A stretch of 64,000 nt of DNA, from NCBI GenBank assembly GCA_049472395.1, contig JBLIRR010000020.1:1-64000 (forward strand), read 5' to 3'. Shown here in pieces: positions 15,118 to 25,028 of this stretch; position 1 is the stretch's first letter, and each line of letters begins with the position of its first letter. The stretch is from JBLIRR01 sp049472395. Its GTDB lineage: Bacteria > SZUA-182 > DTGQ01 > JBLIRR01. Under the pieces are notes generated by a model. The model made no database searches. It was not told where the DNA came from and was given only the letters and a program-made list of their open reading frames with translations. Position numbers and translations under genes: made by a program.

Positions 15118-16773
15118 TTGCTACGGTTGAAATTCATTGTATATTCTGTATTATTTCTTTTTTTTTATCTTAGTATTCCTTTATTCGGCGAAACATTTAT
15201 CTTTGATGATTTTGAATATTGGGATGCCCCATATAATCATGGGTGGGTAACCTCAGACCCCTCTTATCCTCTTATGGGATTTGGGATTGGATATGGCCTC
15301 TGTTATACCCATCTTGATCAAGCCGAAGGGAGTCGAGTGCTGAAAGTAGAAAGTCAAGCCTCTGTTTTCAATGAATTACAACCATATGAACTGGCCAAAT
15401 ATCATATTTTCGATCCCGGTACCGGTCAAGCTCCAACACAGCCAATTTTTAGTTACAAGATTAATGATCCCTTATCTATTGAGAGATTTGATCAGGCCAG
15501 GTGTTACCTCCTCATCATGACTCAGGAGGGTGAATACCTCTGGTTATGCTACCTGCCTTTAGAAGGAACTACTCCCTTGGATCTTGGACATTTTATGCCA
15601 ATTATCCCTCCCCCTCAAGATTTGATATCCGGGCCCATTCGCTGTATTGGTTATCCTCTTGGCCGGTCGGTAGCAGACTCAACATGGCATTGTGTAGTCA
15701 GAGATATTCAAAAAGACCTTGATCTGGCTGGAGAGGAGAATTTTGTAATTGCACCTCAATACCTGCAAAGTATACATGGGATCCTTTTTTCCGGTAACCA
15801 ATACTGCGTGGATGATATTATGTTCTTCTATGATCAGTCTTCATTTAGAAATTATCACCCCTTTGTCTTGAATCCGGGCCCACAATTTGCCACTCTATTC
15901 GAGCCATATGAATTAATCCTCTATGCCATTGATCGGGAGAACGATGAGCTTTCCTTTGATCTTCAGATCAGTGGATGGGGGATACATGGAATCTCCACGA
16001 AAGATTTGCTTGAACCCTTGTTCTATGATCCGAATGATCCCTATGACTCACCTACGGGTTACAGAGCTGCCTTCCGATTTACACCTATGACAGTGGAAAA
16101 TCTGCTTGTTACTGTTACTGTATCTGACAAATATACCAGTGATATCACTATGTTCCCACTATCTGTTGTAAACTACCCTGTTGAAAATCATGCTCCTGTT
16201 ATTCAACGGTCAGGGTACCGCTCCAAATGGGTGGGATATGTGAATGAACTTTTCACATACCGAGTAAAGGCTTTTGATAAAGAGTATGATAGTCTTACCT
16301 ATTCAGCGACCATCAATGGATTGCCAAATTATCAGTATGGCCCTTGGCAGGAATCCATTATTAATCCTAAAACCGGTCTGGTTGAATTTACACCTCGTTT
16401 TGAAGGCAATTACAAGGTCACAATACAAGTTCGAGATGAAAAAGGAGCGCTCGGTCAAACAAGCTGGGATTTATTTGTGGTTAACCGTGGAAGCTGGTAC
16501 AATCATCCCCCGGTCAGGGTGGTAAATATTAAAACTCCCCAATTGGCCAAGGCAGGGAGCCACTATACAATCGCTACCGGTTTTGTTGATCCTGATGGCG
16601 ATGAATTATATTATTCAACGAATATCGGCAGTATTACATCAGAAGGAAGTTTTTCTTTCCTCACTTATTTTCCAGGCCAATATCAGGTAAGCATAATCGC
16701 CTATGATATTCATGGTGGTCTTGCTTATTTAAGATTTCTTCTTGATGTGCAACCCTGGTGGAGCACTCAATGA
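15118..16773 (+). CDS. secreted protein with cadherin/Ig-like repeats
   Basis: No ATG serves as start. I chose TTG 15118 because AAGGGAAG lies about 12 bases upstream and it gives a compact signal peptide (FIVYSVLFLFFYLSIPLFG). A TTG at 15064 would add 18 residues. The mature protein starts with a beta-sandwich-like region (FDDFEYWDAPYNHGWVTSDP), perhaps a carbohydrate-binding or LamG-type fold. At least three cadherin/Ig-like modules follow from about residue 270, with repeated YAIDRENDELSFDLQISG, VKAFDKEYDSLTYSATING and FVDPDGDELYYSTNIG motifs of the Asp-x-Asp-x-Asp calcium type. No sorting signal or membrane anchor is seen at the end. Likely an extracellular adhesion or matrix protein. It stops nine bases before the convergent gene. 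Confidence 0.75.
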   Translation: MLRLKFIVYSVLFLFFYLSIPLFGETFIFDDFEYWDAPYNHGWVTSDPSYPLMGFGIGYGLCYTHLDQAEGSRVLKVESQASVFNELQPYELAKYHIFDPGTGQAPTQPIFSYKINDPLSIERFDQARCYLLIMTQEGEYLWLCYLPLEGTTPLDLGHFMPIIPPPQDLISGPIRCIGYPLGRSVADSTWHCVVRDIQKDLDLAGEENFVIAPQYLQSIHGILFSGNQYCVDDIMFFYDQSSFRNYHPFVLNPGPQFATLFEPYELILYAIDRENDELSFDLQISGWGIHGISTKDLLEPLFYDPNDPYDSPTGYRAAFRFTPMTVENLLVTVTVSDKYTSDITMFPLSVVNYPVENHAPVIQRSGYRSKWVGYVNELFTYRVKAFDKEYDSLTYSATINGLPNYQYGPWQESIINPKTGLVEFTPRFEGNYKVTIQVRDEKGALGQTSWDLFVVNRGSWYNHPPVRVVNIKTPQLAKAGSHYTIATGFVDPDGDELYYSTNIGSITSEGSFSFLTYFPGQYQVSIIAYDIHGGLAYLRFLLDVQPWWSTQ

Positions 16774-16782
16774 GAGCTTATT

Positions 16783-18120
16783 TCATTCTCTATAGGGATC
16801 ATACGCCTCTAAGGTTACCTTGATTTTTTTTGTACGTATTCCTCGTTTGACTTTTACGAGTACTGTTTCTCCTATTTTGTATCTATTCTCAGCCATTACA
16901 ATCTCATGAGTCCCTTTAACATCGATATCTCCAACTTTAATAATAGTATCATTAACCTGTAACCCGGCCTTTTCTCCCGGACCATCTTTTACGAGGGTTA
17001 AAATCTTAGCTGCCCGTGTACCACCATCCCAACTGCTAATCCCGAGATAGGCAGGTTCTTCTCCTTTATAGTACAGGAACCCATTAACGCCGAAGGTATA
17101 GCCATTTTCTTTAAACAAGTCTTTATAGGGATTTTGATAAAGACCTATATGAGCACGGTTTCTCATATCAAAATGTATAGTTTTAGACATAGTAGCTATA
17201 TCCAGTTGCCAACCCCTCCTGCATTTTTTAAGATAGCATGGCGGGCAGTTTCTGAATTTAGGTTCAAATACCGCTATAGCCCGGTTCTCTTTAATAAATA
17301 TTCTAAAACTCTTACCTGCTGTATCCCGTACTTCATTATCCATTTGGGCCTTGGTAAAGACCCAGTTTTTACTTATCTCCCGCGTTTCATTCGTGTACAG
17401 GTCAAAATCATATCCCCTGATATGACGTTTACATTTTTCTATATCGAGTAAATATGCCTCTGCCGGGGTAGGTTGAGGAACAAATAGGGCCTTTATATCT
17501 GCCGGATAATTTGTCTTCTCAGGTATCTTGATACTTCCTATTTCGATTCGCTGCGTAGCACCAGCTCCACCGGAATAATAAGTATCTCCTTTAGTGGTCT
17601 TTTTTTCAGCGGGATCATATTTTTGTTCTTCTATCTTTTCATTTGCCCTGGCAATTATCATTTCCAGGGTAGCGGAGATTCCGTCCTCTACTCTTCCCAG
17701 CTTAAAAAAAGGCGCCATTTGATCTCTTTCAATATATCCTGTAAAGGCATCCGTATATATCCATTCCAGATCATAACCGACCTCAAAGCGCACTAATTGC
17801 TCCTTTTCACTCAAAAAGAAAAGCACTCCTTTTAATCCGTTAGTATTTTCTCCAATTTTCCATTCAGTAAACAACCGGGCTGTGACCGTATCAATACTTT
17901 CCCCTGCAAGATTCTTAACGGTGACTACAACCATATCTATATCTGCACGTTTATATAAGGTTGCCAGATGAGCTTCCATACTATTTTTGTATTTTATACG
18001 ATTGGCAAAATCATAAATCCTGTGTTCACGGGAAACACGTTTAGAAGGCAATTGTTCAGAACAACCCATATGGAAAATAAGAATAGTACTTAATGGTAAA
18101 AATAAAGCACCTAGTTTCAT
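16783..18120 (-). CDS. TPM-domain and PDZ-domain lipoprotein
   Basis: A 445-residue lipoprotein candidate: short hydrophobic leader and a Cys at about 19 (FHMGC). Residues about 30-170 match the TPM (YgcG-type) domain: DFANRI, DMVVVTVKNLAGESIDTVTARLF, WKIG-N-GVLFFLSEKEQLVRFEVGYDLEW, AFTGYIERD and AFFKLGR-type segments. A variable middle includes CPPCYLKKC, and the last ~85 residues form a PDZ domain (VKDGPGEKAGLQVNDTIIKV). TPM proteins are envelope proteins, some with phosphatase or repair roles. PDZ suggests binding of exposed protein C-termini. The cellular role here is not known. Confidence 0.8.
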   Translation of the reverse strand: MKLGALFLPLSTILIFHMGCSEQLPSKRVSREHRIYDFANRIKYKNSMEAHLATLYKRADIDMVVVTVKNLAGESIDTVTARLFTEWKIGENTNGLKGVLFFLSEKEQLVRFEVGYDLEWIYTDAFTGYIERDQMAPFFKLGRVEDGISATLEMIIARANEKIEEQKYDPAEKKTTKGDTYYSGGAGATQRIEIGSIKIPEKTNYPADIKALFVPQPTPAEAYLLDIEKCKRHIRGYDFDLYTNETREISKNWVFTKAQMDNEVRDTAGKSFRIFIKENRAIAVFEPKFRNCPPCYLKKCRRGWQLDIATMSKTIHFDMRNRAHIGLYQNPYKDLFKENGYTFGVNGFLYYKGEEPAYLGISSWDGGTRAAKILTLVKDGPGEKAGLQVNDTIIKVGDIDVKGTHEIVMAENRYKIGETVLVKVKRGIRTKKIKVTLEAYDPYRE

Positions 18121-18251
18121 TGTATGAAAATACTCATTTTGTAGTGTATCGTAATACTCGTGAACGTCTGATTACTAACGCCATGAGGAGTTTGTTATAC
18201 TGTTGATATCATTATAGTGTAAACTATGGGACAAATTGTAAATAATAAAAT

Positions 18252-19643
18252 TTATGAGATAAATTTTTTATGTAATACTTTTACTACTTTTTCTGCATCT
18301 CTCGCAAGAACAATAAAGGCTATATTTACTTCGCTGGAGCCTTGTGCAATCATGATAATATTTACATCAGCCTCATAAATGCTGGAAAAGATTTTAGCGG
18401 CAACACCTTTTGTCCCGATCATACCAGAGCCAACAACACATACTATAGCCACATCCCTGATGAGGGAGAGACCTTCAACTATGTCACTCTTTACTTTCTG
18501 CGCCAACAGGTCAACTGCATTTTCAGCGTCTTTACTGCTTACAACAAAACTCAAGTTAGAATCGCTTGATCCCGAAATCATGATCACATTGATGTTAGCC
18601 TCACCCAACACAGAAAATACTCTCCCCGCTACGTTGGGAGTCTCCGCCATAGCAACACCTGAGAGGGTTACGATAACAACATCCAGTACCAACGCAACCG
18701 CTTTAATAACGCCATCTGCTTTCTCTTGTTTTCTCATAATTAAGGTGCCATCATTACCTGGATTAAAAGTATTTTTTACCCTTACAGGCACGTCATTCAT
18801 CATGGCAGGTTCAATCATTTTTGAATGTATGACTTTAGCTCCAAAATAGCTTAAATCAAGGGCCTCTACATAAGATAATTTTTTTATCAATTTTGCTTGT
18901 TTAACGATTTTAGGATCCGTCGTCATAATTCCATCCACATCAGTCCAAATTTGCACCTCTTCCACGTTATCAAGTGCAACGCCAAGCAAGGAGGCAGTAT
19001 AATCACTCCCTCCGCGTCCCAGTGTAGTAATATGTCCCTGCTTATTACTACCTATAAAACCTGAAACAACGGGAGTACTCCCACTTTCTATGAGTGGCTT
19101 CAGATTACCATGGACTCGAGTGCGCAATTCATTTAATAAAGGCCTCGCCTTACCATAAGCAGAGTCTGTGAGGATGCCTGCTTCAGCGCCGGTGAAAGCC
19201 CTGCTTTCTATTCCTATTGTTCTTAAGGCCCCCGACATAATATTCATGCTTAACCGTTCACCAAACGCTAAAATATAGTCCATGCTTTTTAGGCTTAAGT
19301 CTTCCAGATAACCGACCCCTAGAAGGGCTACTCTTAGTCTGCCGATTAATTTGGTTACTTCATGTGAAACCGTTTTAGCAATTTTTTTATTATGTATGGC
19401 AATCTCTATGGCCTCTAAATGTTTCCGGGTTAACCAGTCACAGTATTTCTCAACTTTCTGCTCAATAACATCAACTGATTGGCCTAATATTGTCTCTGCA
19501 ATTTCAATAAGACTATCGGTCACACCGCCAAGGGCTGAGACAACAACTACCTTGGATCGCTTCTCAGTCTGAATAAGGCCTGCCACATTCTTAATTCTTT
19601 CACCACTGGCTATCGATGAGCCACCAAATTTCATTATAATCAT
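18252..19643 (-). CDS. lysC: aspartate kinase
   Basis: 463 residues, the usual size of a monofunctional class aspartokinase. It phosphorylates aspartate as the first step to lysine, threonine, methionine and diaminopimelate. The kinase domain starts MKFGGSSIASGERI and contains VVVVSALGGVTD, the substrate-binding LGRGGSDYTA and EALDLSYFGAKVIHSKM. From about 320, two ACT domains follow (VLGEANINVIMISGSSDSN and IYEADVNIIMIAQGSSEVN), the usual amino-acid feedback sites. The first ATG is kept because GGGGAGG lies upstream. It stands alone, with no other lysine or threonine genes around it. Confidence 0.95.
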   Translation of the reverse strand: MIIMKFGGSSIASGERIKNVAGLIQTEKRSKVVVVSALGGVTDSLIEIAETILGQSVDVIEQKVEKYCDWLTRKHLEAIEIAIHNKKIAKTVSHEVTKLIGRLRVALLGVGYLEDLSLKSMDYILAFGERLSMNIMSGALRTIGIESRAFTGAEAGILTDSAYGKARPLLNELRTRVHGNLKPLIESGSTPVVSGFIGSNKQGHITTLGRGGSDYTASLLGVALDNVEEVQIWTDVDGIMTTDPKIVKQAKLIKKLSYVEALDLSYFGAKVIHSKMIEPAMMNDVPVRVKNTFNPGNDGTLIMRKQEKADGVIKAVALVLDVVIVTLSGVAMAETPNVAGRVFSVLGEANINVIMISGSSDSNLSFVVSSKDAENAVDLLAQKVKSDIVEGLSLIRDVAIVCVVGSGMIGTKGVAAKIFSSIYEADVNIIMIAQGSSEVNIAFIVLARDAEKVVKVLHKKFIS

Positions 19644-19779
19644 AGAATAAGAGTCTATCCTCCCCTTTGAAAAAAATGTAATTCTTGCAAACTGTTTTTC
19701 TGCTTCATTGAGAATTATAAATAAGATATTGACAAAAGTACAATGATTTTTATCTGATTTATTGTTGTCAAATTTAATC

Positions 19780-21072
19780 TTAAAATCTTACATATTCTAT
19801 TTCGTATCCTTTGATATGAGGGGAATTCTCAGGAGGGAACCTTAGACCTTGTACTATTAATTCTTTCTGATCATTTTCTTCTTCATAGCTAAGTCTGTTA
19901 ATGCCATTTTCTTTGCTATCTTTTTCATACTGTGTTTTTTCATGCTGAGTAAGATGTGAAAAATAAATGCTATCCCCTGAATCCAAAGGAAGTGTATTTA
20001 AGGCCTTGATCGTTTCATTTACATGCTCACTGTAAAATTTATCACCTCCAAGACCGGTAATAAGCATAATTCCAACTGGTATTTTCGCTTCTTTAATTGT
20101 AGTGATAAGGTTAATGCTATCTTGAATGCTATTACACTTTTTAACAAATGAAAGAAGCCTGTTTGAGCCTGATTCCATTCCTATATAAACTCTCCTCAAA
20201 TTCCTTTCTTTTAATTCTTTGAAATCCTTAATTGACTTTTCTTTCCCATAATATGCATCAATAAAGGAATATATCCCTTCAAACCGGTGCTGATTTATTT
20301 CCTCTTCCCTCATGAAATAAGAATATTGAAGTGACTTTTCAAAATTGTTTTCCCATGATTTTATTTCTAACTCATTATTGATAAGATCAAACATTGTAAT
20401 GAGGATGTCTTGGGGTATCATTAATGCGTTTGCATCCCCGAGAAAAATGGTATATTTATTTTCAATCGATTTATCGAGAAAGAGTTTTATCTGCCTAATA
20501 TGTTCTTTTACTTCATCCAGGTTTTTCATCCTAAAGCGTGTGTTTTTGTAGAAAAGGCAAAAACTGCATTTGTTATAGGCACATCCTTCGGTTAACTGGA
20601 TTATTAAGGGAAAGGTAAGGTCATTGGGGATTATTTCTATGTGATTGTATATACTATCAAATTGGGTTTTATCAGCGAGAGCACTTGAATAGCCTGATGA
20701 TATGACCTTTTCAATAAAGGCAATAATTTCATCACTATTATAATACATGCCACATTTATTATAGCACCCCGGCTTTGATTTTAAGATAGTATGTATTTCA
20801 GTAACATCCTGTATTATTTTATTGTAGATTGCCTCGGCTTGAGCATTATCTATAATCCTTTTCTTTCGGTATATATGATCATCTCCCATCTCCCATTTTT
20901 CGACAAATCTGTTGTTAAGGCTCCGCTCTATTTTTCTGTTATTGTTCATTATCCATAGTAATCTTCCTGCTTTGTCAAAGGTATATTCCCTATCTTTATA
21001 CCTTATAAAGGCAAGACTATAAAAAACGTGGAGATTAACATAGAATTTTGAGCAATCAAACGGACAATCCAT
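19780..21072 (-). CDS. radical SAM protein (GCxYNxCxFC family)
   Basis: 430 residues with a good GAGGGAG site before the ATG. The iron-sulfur motif EGCAYNKCSFCLFYKN (about residues 165-180) gives Cys-x4-Cys-x2-Cys, used by a group of radical SAM enzymes related to the HemN/Elp3 fold. Further family features are LGDANALMIP, GIYSFIDAYYG, RVYIGMESGSNRLLSFVKK and VGIMLITGLGGDKFYSEHV. The N-terminal ~130 residues contain CPFDCSKFYVNL, which could bind a second metal centre. The substrate is not predictable from sequence. The gene is single and not obviously in an operon. Confidence 0.85.
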   Translation of the reverse strand: MDCPFDCSKFYVNLHVFYSLAFIRYKDREYTFDKAGRLLWIMNNNRKIERSLNNRFVEKWEMGDDHIYRKKRIIDNAQAEAIYNKIIQDVTEIHTILKSKPGCYNKCGMYYNSDEIIAFIEKVISSGYSSALADKTQFDSIYNHIEIIPNDLTFPLIIQLTEGCAYNKCSFCLFYKNTRFRMKNLDEVKEHIRQIKLFLDKSIENKYTIFLGDANALMIPQDILITMFDLINNELEIKSWENNFEKSLQYSYFMREEEINQHRFEGIYSFIDAYYGKEKSIKDFKELKERNLRRVYIGMESGSNRLLSFVKKCNSIQDSINLITTIKEAKIPVGIMLITGLGGDKFYSEHVNETIKALNTLPLDSGDSIYFSHLTQHEKTQYEKDSKENGINRLSYEEENDQKELIVQGLRFPPENSPHIKGYEIEYVRF

Positions 21073-21643
21073 TTTTCACTCCCTCTATAATACAAGTTAG
21101 AATAAAAAAATAACGCCATGGATAGTTCCTTGAGAATATCTTTTGTAAAATATCTATAGATATAGTATATTTCTCGATACCATTTTTTCCCATTGACTAC
21201 TACTGACGCTCGCCGAGCTATAGAATTAATTGATAAAAAAGGCTTGGAAGAGGTGACAAATGACTGAATATGATTACTTATTCCACATTTTTGTACCACA
21301 ATTATGCCCTTTTTATTTACTTTCGACAGAATCCTATGAATAAATCGATAAAAAGGTTCCAGCCGGCAATACCTATGAATGTTTGGGCGAATGAACAAAG
21401 ATGCTTCCACTAAGATTAATCATGCTATTTCTCCTTCCCGTCAATTTCTTTATATATTTATTCTCTATTATAATTCACCAGGGTGACCATATGCGAGAGA
21501 TACTGAAAGATTTCTTTATTAATGTATAATAAAAATAGCACTTTACTACTTTAAAAAAGAAAAAAGTTCTATTATAGTAATATATTAGTAATAAGGAATA
21601 TTGAAAAATAAGGGAATAAATAGTAAAAGAAAGGACTTTAACC
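21073..21643. other. divergent intergenic region
   Basis: Lies between the radical SAM gene (leftward) and the SCP/CAP gene (rightward), so both promoters should be here. A leftward open frame of 135 codons crosses 21003-21410, overlaps the radical SAM start and has no clear ribosome-binding site. Its sequence (ARRASVVVNGKKWYREIYYI) looks partly protein-like but I cannot name it. It may be a decayed gene. Confidence 0.4.
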
Positions 21644-23437
21644 ATGGTATTCAAACACTTTTTTGTGATAATCATTATGCTGGTGGTATCTTTTTTTATC
21701 CTCACCTCACCCTGTAAAAGTTATGGAGAACCTACGGCCGAGGAACAATATATGCTTGAATTAATCAATCGGGCACGAAGCAATCCTGCCGCCGAGGGAG
21801 AAAGATTGTCTCATATGCATCAACGGCCCGAGTTAAGGGAAATCTTCGTAGCGTACCCTCCCTCACCCCCATTAGCCTTTAATGAAAACCTCATTCGCGC
21901 AGCAAGAAACCACAGCACGTATATAAAATTAAACAATAGCTTGGGTCATGATGAACATTCCGGATATACAGGATTCACCGGAAGAACTCCTTCCGAACGA
22001 GTTCTCCATGAAGGATTTGAAGGAGACGGAGCAGGTGAGAATATTGCCTATGGGAGCACAAGCACCCTTGCTTCCCATGATGCACTTATTATAGATGATG
22101 ATACGCCCTCACTTGGTCATCGCTATAATATCCTAAGCTATGGAGAAGGGCGTGATTATCAAGAAATTGGCATCGGGATTATTCAGGGGGGGCCGTTTGG
22201 TGGCTTGACCGTAACCCAAAATTTTGGCGTTTATTTTTCCTCTTATACACCAAAGGTACTCGGGGTCGTCTATATTGATTATAATAATAATCTTTTTTAT
22301 GATCCCGGGGAAGGCTTAGATGATGTTACCATTACCGCGGACCCAGGGGGTTATTCAACTCGTACCACCTCAAGCGGAGGGTATTCTCTCCCTCTATCAA
22401 CACCGGGAAGTTATACTTTAAGAGCAACGGGCGATACATTGCAGGTGAGTCAAATGGCCGATATCACCATTGGTTCTGTCAATGTAAAGCATGATTTTAT
22501 CGTGGAAAGCGAAGGTCCTCTTGTGATAAGGATCCCGGAAGATTATAGTGCTATTCAGGAAGGTATTGATGCTGCGGTAAGTGGAAATAGCATTATCCAC
22601 ATAGATCAGGGTGTCTATGGGGAAAACCTGCTCGTGACCAAAGGGATCATCCTTGAGGGTGAGGGGCCTGATGTGACAATAATAGACGGAGAGAAAAACG
22701 GACCGGTTATTCAAATCTTTGACACTCCTCATCCTTGCACCATCCGTAACCTTACCCTTCGACATGGAAAGACCAATAGCACATACAGCCAAGGGGCCGG
22801 AATCAATTGCGAATCATCCTCTTTGGAGGTGCATCATACACTTATTTATGCCAACCACGGAGAGGGAGATTATGGGATAGGAGCATTCTATGCCAAGGAT
22901 TCCGACATTAGATTGATCAATGTGACTGTAACGGATAATTCGTCACTAAATAATGTCGGTGGTTTTGGTTATACACAATGCAATGTGAGCATCCTGAATT
23001 CTATCATTTGGGGAAATGGCCTGTTTTTTTTCGATCTTTATGATTTCAGCTCATCTGCTGATACGGATATAGGCTATTCCAATTGTGGACAAATGTTTGC
23101 AGGAACCGGTAATATATCACGCACTCCATTATTTAGAGATGTTACGACCTTCGATTATCACCTTCAGCCCGCCTCACCATGCAAAGATGCAGGTCATCCT
23201 GATCCTGAATATAACGATGATAACGGTACCAGAAATGATATGGGTGCGTATGGGGGTAAGATGTTTATGTGGGTGTTGCGGGGAGATGTGGATGAAGATG
23301 GTCAATTGACCCCGGATGATGCACGGATGATATTCACCTGTTACTTGCACGGAAATGAGTGTCCCTCTCACTTTGATATGAATGGTGATGGACAGATTAC
23401 GCCGGCAGATGCCCTTTATGTTCTTAAACAATATTAA
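21644..23437 (+). CDS. secreted SCP/CAP-domain, beta-helix and dockerin protein
   Basis: 597 residues. Signal peptide to about 28 (VVSFFILTSPCKSYG). A CAP/SCP domain follows (about 33-200): ELINRARSNPAAEG, the His of HDEHSG and GENIAYG. Then an SdrD-B-like strand (VYIDYNNNLFYDPGEGLDDV) and a right-handed beta-helix of parallel repeats (about 285-480; IPEDYSAIQEGIDAA, NLTLRHGKTN, VTVTDNSSLNN). The C-terminal ~65 residues form a type I dockerin with two calcium loops: RGDVDEDGQLTPDDARMI and DMNGDGQITPADALYVL. Dockerins bind cohesins, but no cohesin is recognisable in this window. Likely extracellular; polysaccharide binding or cleavage is inferred. Confidence 0.88.
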   Translation: MVFKHFFVIIIMLVVSFFILTSPCKSYGEPTAEEQYMLELINRARSNPAAEGERLSHMHQRPELREIFVAYPPSPPLAFNENLIRAARNHSTYIKLNNSLGHDEHSGYTGFTGRTPSERVLHEGFEGDGAGENIAYGSTSTLASHDALIIDDDTPSLGHRYNILSYGEGRDYQEIGIGIIQGGPFGGLTVTQNFGVYFSSYTPKVLGVVYIDYNNNLFYDPGEGLDDVTITADPGGYSTRTTSSGGYSLPLSTPGSYTLRATGDTLQVSQMADITIGSVNVKHDFIVESEGPLVIRIPEDYSAIQEGIDAAVSGNSIIHIDQGVYGENLLVTKGIILEGEGPDVTIIDGEKNGPVIQIFDTPHPCTIRNLTLRHGKTNSTYSQGAGINCESSSLEVHHTLIYANHGEGDYGIGAFYAKDSDIRLINVTVTDNSSLNNVGGFGYTQCNVSILNSIIWGNGLFFFDLYDFSSSADTDIGYSNCGQMFAGTGNISRTPLFRDVTTFDYHLQPASPCKDAGHPDPEYNDDNGTRNDMGAYGGKMFMWVLRGDVDEDGQLTPDDARMIFTCYLHGNECPSHFDMNGDGQITPADALYVLKQY

Positions 23438-23794
23438 TTAAGGAAAAGTTGCTTTTTTATTGACAAACCTAACTATCATAAAATATACTATCCTTCCCGC
23501 AATTACATTTTGCAGAAAATAGGTGGAGTAAAATTTTAGAAATTTGGTTTCCAGAAATCTTCAGAAGGTAAAAGGACCATTATTCAAGTTACAGCAGTAG
23601 CTGTAATTTGATTCAGCTATTCAAATGGTGATAAGCGATTATTGTCCTAATTTTTATCCAAAATCAACGAAAAAATCCTTTAATATTAAATATTTAGCAT
23701 GGCTCAATCCCAACTACCCCTATTTATTGGTGAAAAAGCATATATTTGATATGTAAGATGTAACCCCACTTTACACATTGTGCATACAATTGAG
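23438..23794. other. intergenic region made mostly of a direct repeat
   Basis: Contains copy A of the long direct repeat (23508-23769) and no gene. Confidence 0.6.
23508..23769 (+). repeat. long direct repeat, copy A
   Basis: About 262 bp, almost identical to 25089-25349. Starts TTTTGCAGAAAATAGGTGG. It contains the small hairpin TTACAGC-AGTA-GCTGTAA and ends with a diverged form of the AGATGTGACCC terminus. Both copies flank the DUF4160/DUF2442 pair. Confidence 0.85.
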
Positions 23795-24037
23795 CTAGAC
23801 ATTTTCTTTTTCGGAATTAATATAGAGTGTATCAGGACAAATGTCCTGCTCATGAGGCCAAGTGACAGTGCCATCCAATACTCTAACTTGCTTAAAATAA
23901 CTTTTATCTTGTAACTCTTGAAAGACACCAAAATCAAGCAATCCCGAACAGTCATATAAACCTTTTTCGCCATTGGTAAAAGTCAATTTTAATTTATAAT
24001 CTTCCGTTGGAATAACCTGTTTTACTCTGGGATTCAT
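23795..24037 (-). CDS. DUF2442 protein
   Basis: 80 residues: MNPRVKQVIPTEDYKLKLTF, then GEKGLYDCSGLLDFGVFQEL, F-QVRVLDGTVTWPHEQDI and the terminal DTLY. This is the normal DUF2442 length and pattern, including the conserved TV-WP-G/E-D core. It starts three bases after the stop of the DUF4160 gene. This pair is widespread and often listed as a candidate toxin-antitoxin-like module; neither reaction is known to me. Confidence 0.88.
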   Translation of the reverse strand: MNPRVKQVIPTEDYKLKLTFTNGEKGLYDCSGLLDFGVFQELQDKSYFKQVRVLDGTVTWPHEQDICPDTLYINSEKENV

Positions 24038-24040
24038 TTT

Positions 24041-24310
24041 TTATCTCAAAGGAGCAATTTTATAAGGTTGTTCACCTGATACAGCAAGATGCCAATCTGC
24101 AACTAATTCGTCTTGATGAATCTCAATCCAAGCCTGAAGAAGTTTCATCTTTGCATTCGGAATACTACCTTCTAGAACTTCACCATCAGGTATAGCGACA
24201 ATCACTTCATGCTCTTGGACGATAACATGAATATGCGGTTTTTTGTGTCGTTTGTTATCTTTGAAATACATGTAAATAATAATTCCATAAAACATTGAAA
24301 TTGATGGCAT
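24041..24310 (-). CDS. DUF4160 protein
   Basis: 89 residues, typical for the family: MPSISMFYGIIIYMYFKDN-RHKKPHIHV, then EGSIPNAKMKLLQAWIEIHQDEL and a short tail. The HKKPHIHV segment is the diagnostic core. GAGG precedes the ATG. It forms a two-gene operon with the downstream DUF2442 gene, and its promoter should lie in the repeat-rich region to the right. Confidence 0.9.
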   Translation of the reverse strand: MPSISMFYGIIIYMYFKDNKRHKKPHIHVIVQEHEVIVAIPDGEVLEGSIPNAKMKLLQAWIEIHQDELVADWHLAVSGEQPYKIAPLR

Positions 24311-24564
24311 TTAATCCTCACTCTATGTGTCTAACAGTATACATATAGTAACTTATATATTAGAATATATGGAAGCGAGAAAGTCCCCAATTAAATTCCA
24401 TATAGATAACCACTATTTACTTGAAGTATACCATGCATTTTCATCTATCGCAATATTAACAAAGGATTGTTTAAAATTTTATTAGAAATAATTTTGCTTA
24501 CCATTACCATTAGCTATAAGACCTTCCATTTCACACTGTTTCTATATCGCTATTTTTGACTCCA

Positions 24565-24650
24565 AAAAACCGATTATTGCCCCATTTTAAATCCAAAATC
24601 AATAATTTAATCCTTTAATATTCAATTTACTTAGCGTGGTCCACCCCCAA
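24565..24650 (+). repeat. diverged partial copy of the long repeat
   Basis: CGATTATTG, ATCCAAAATCAA, ATCCTTTAATATT and TTAGC-TGG follow each other as in the middle of copies A and B, but with many substitutions. Confidence 0.5.
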
Positions 24651-24790
24651 TCGAAGACAATCGAAAAGACCACGAATAACCCATTCTTAGAGTACTCAAT
24701 TTGCCCCCAAAAAGTGACTTCTAAGGCCAAGAAGTGGCCTTATTTCCAGCCTATCCTATTGAAATTTAATCATATCTCGTGGTCCGACCC

Positions 24791-24896
24791 CGAGTAACGG
24801 TCCGAGTAACGGTCGAGTAACCGAGTACGTAGAGTACGTACCCGCCCGCCCGAGTATCCGATCCGAGTACCCGAGTACCCGCCGCCGAGTACCCGA
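24791..24896. repeat. CGAGTA(A/C)C-type degenerate tandem repeat
   Basis: About ten units of CGAGTAACGG, CGAGTACCCG or close variants with irregular spacing, embedded in AT-rich DNA. The block is GC-rich and sits directly after a GGTCCGACCC context resembling the repeat boundary. Origin unknown. Confidence 0.7.
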
Positions 24897-24999
24897 CTTA
24901 TCAGTATTTAATGTATTTAAGGTCGTCTCCCTCTGACCGGTCGGTCCTTCCTTTTGCCTGGATGAATCCATCCGCATCGTCATCAAAATATGTCAAATG

Positions 25000-25017
25000 T
25001 CAGGGGCTGACCCCTTC
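25000..25017. repeat. REP-like palindrome
   Basis: TCAGGGGCTGACCCCTT core, close to palindromic. The type often lies beside REP-associated tyrosine transposases, but no such gene is present here. Confidence 0.45.
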
Positions 25018-25028
25018 TGCTTCACAAG

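Noticed and set aside
21003..21410. 135-codon leftward frame upstream of and overlapping the radical SAM start
   Set aside because: The radical SAM start at 21072 has a strong ribosome-binding site, and this frame has none and no recognisable family; possibly decayed DNA.
24791..24896. CRISPR array
   Set aside because: Units are irregular, without conserved repeats separated by unique spacers, and no cas genes are near.
24756..24986. 76-codon leftward frame
   Set aside because: Its residues come from the CGAGTA tandem stretch; no start signal or homology.
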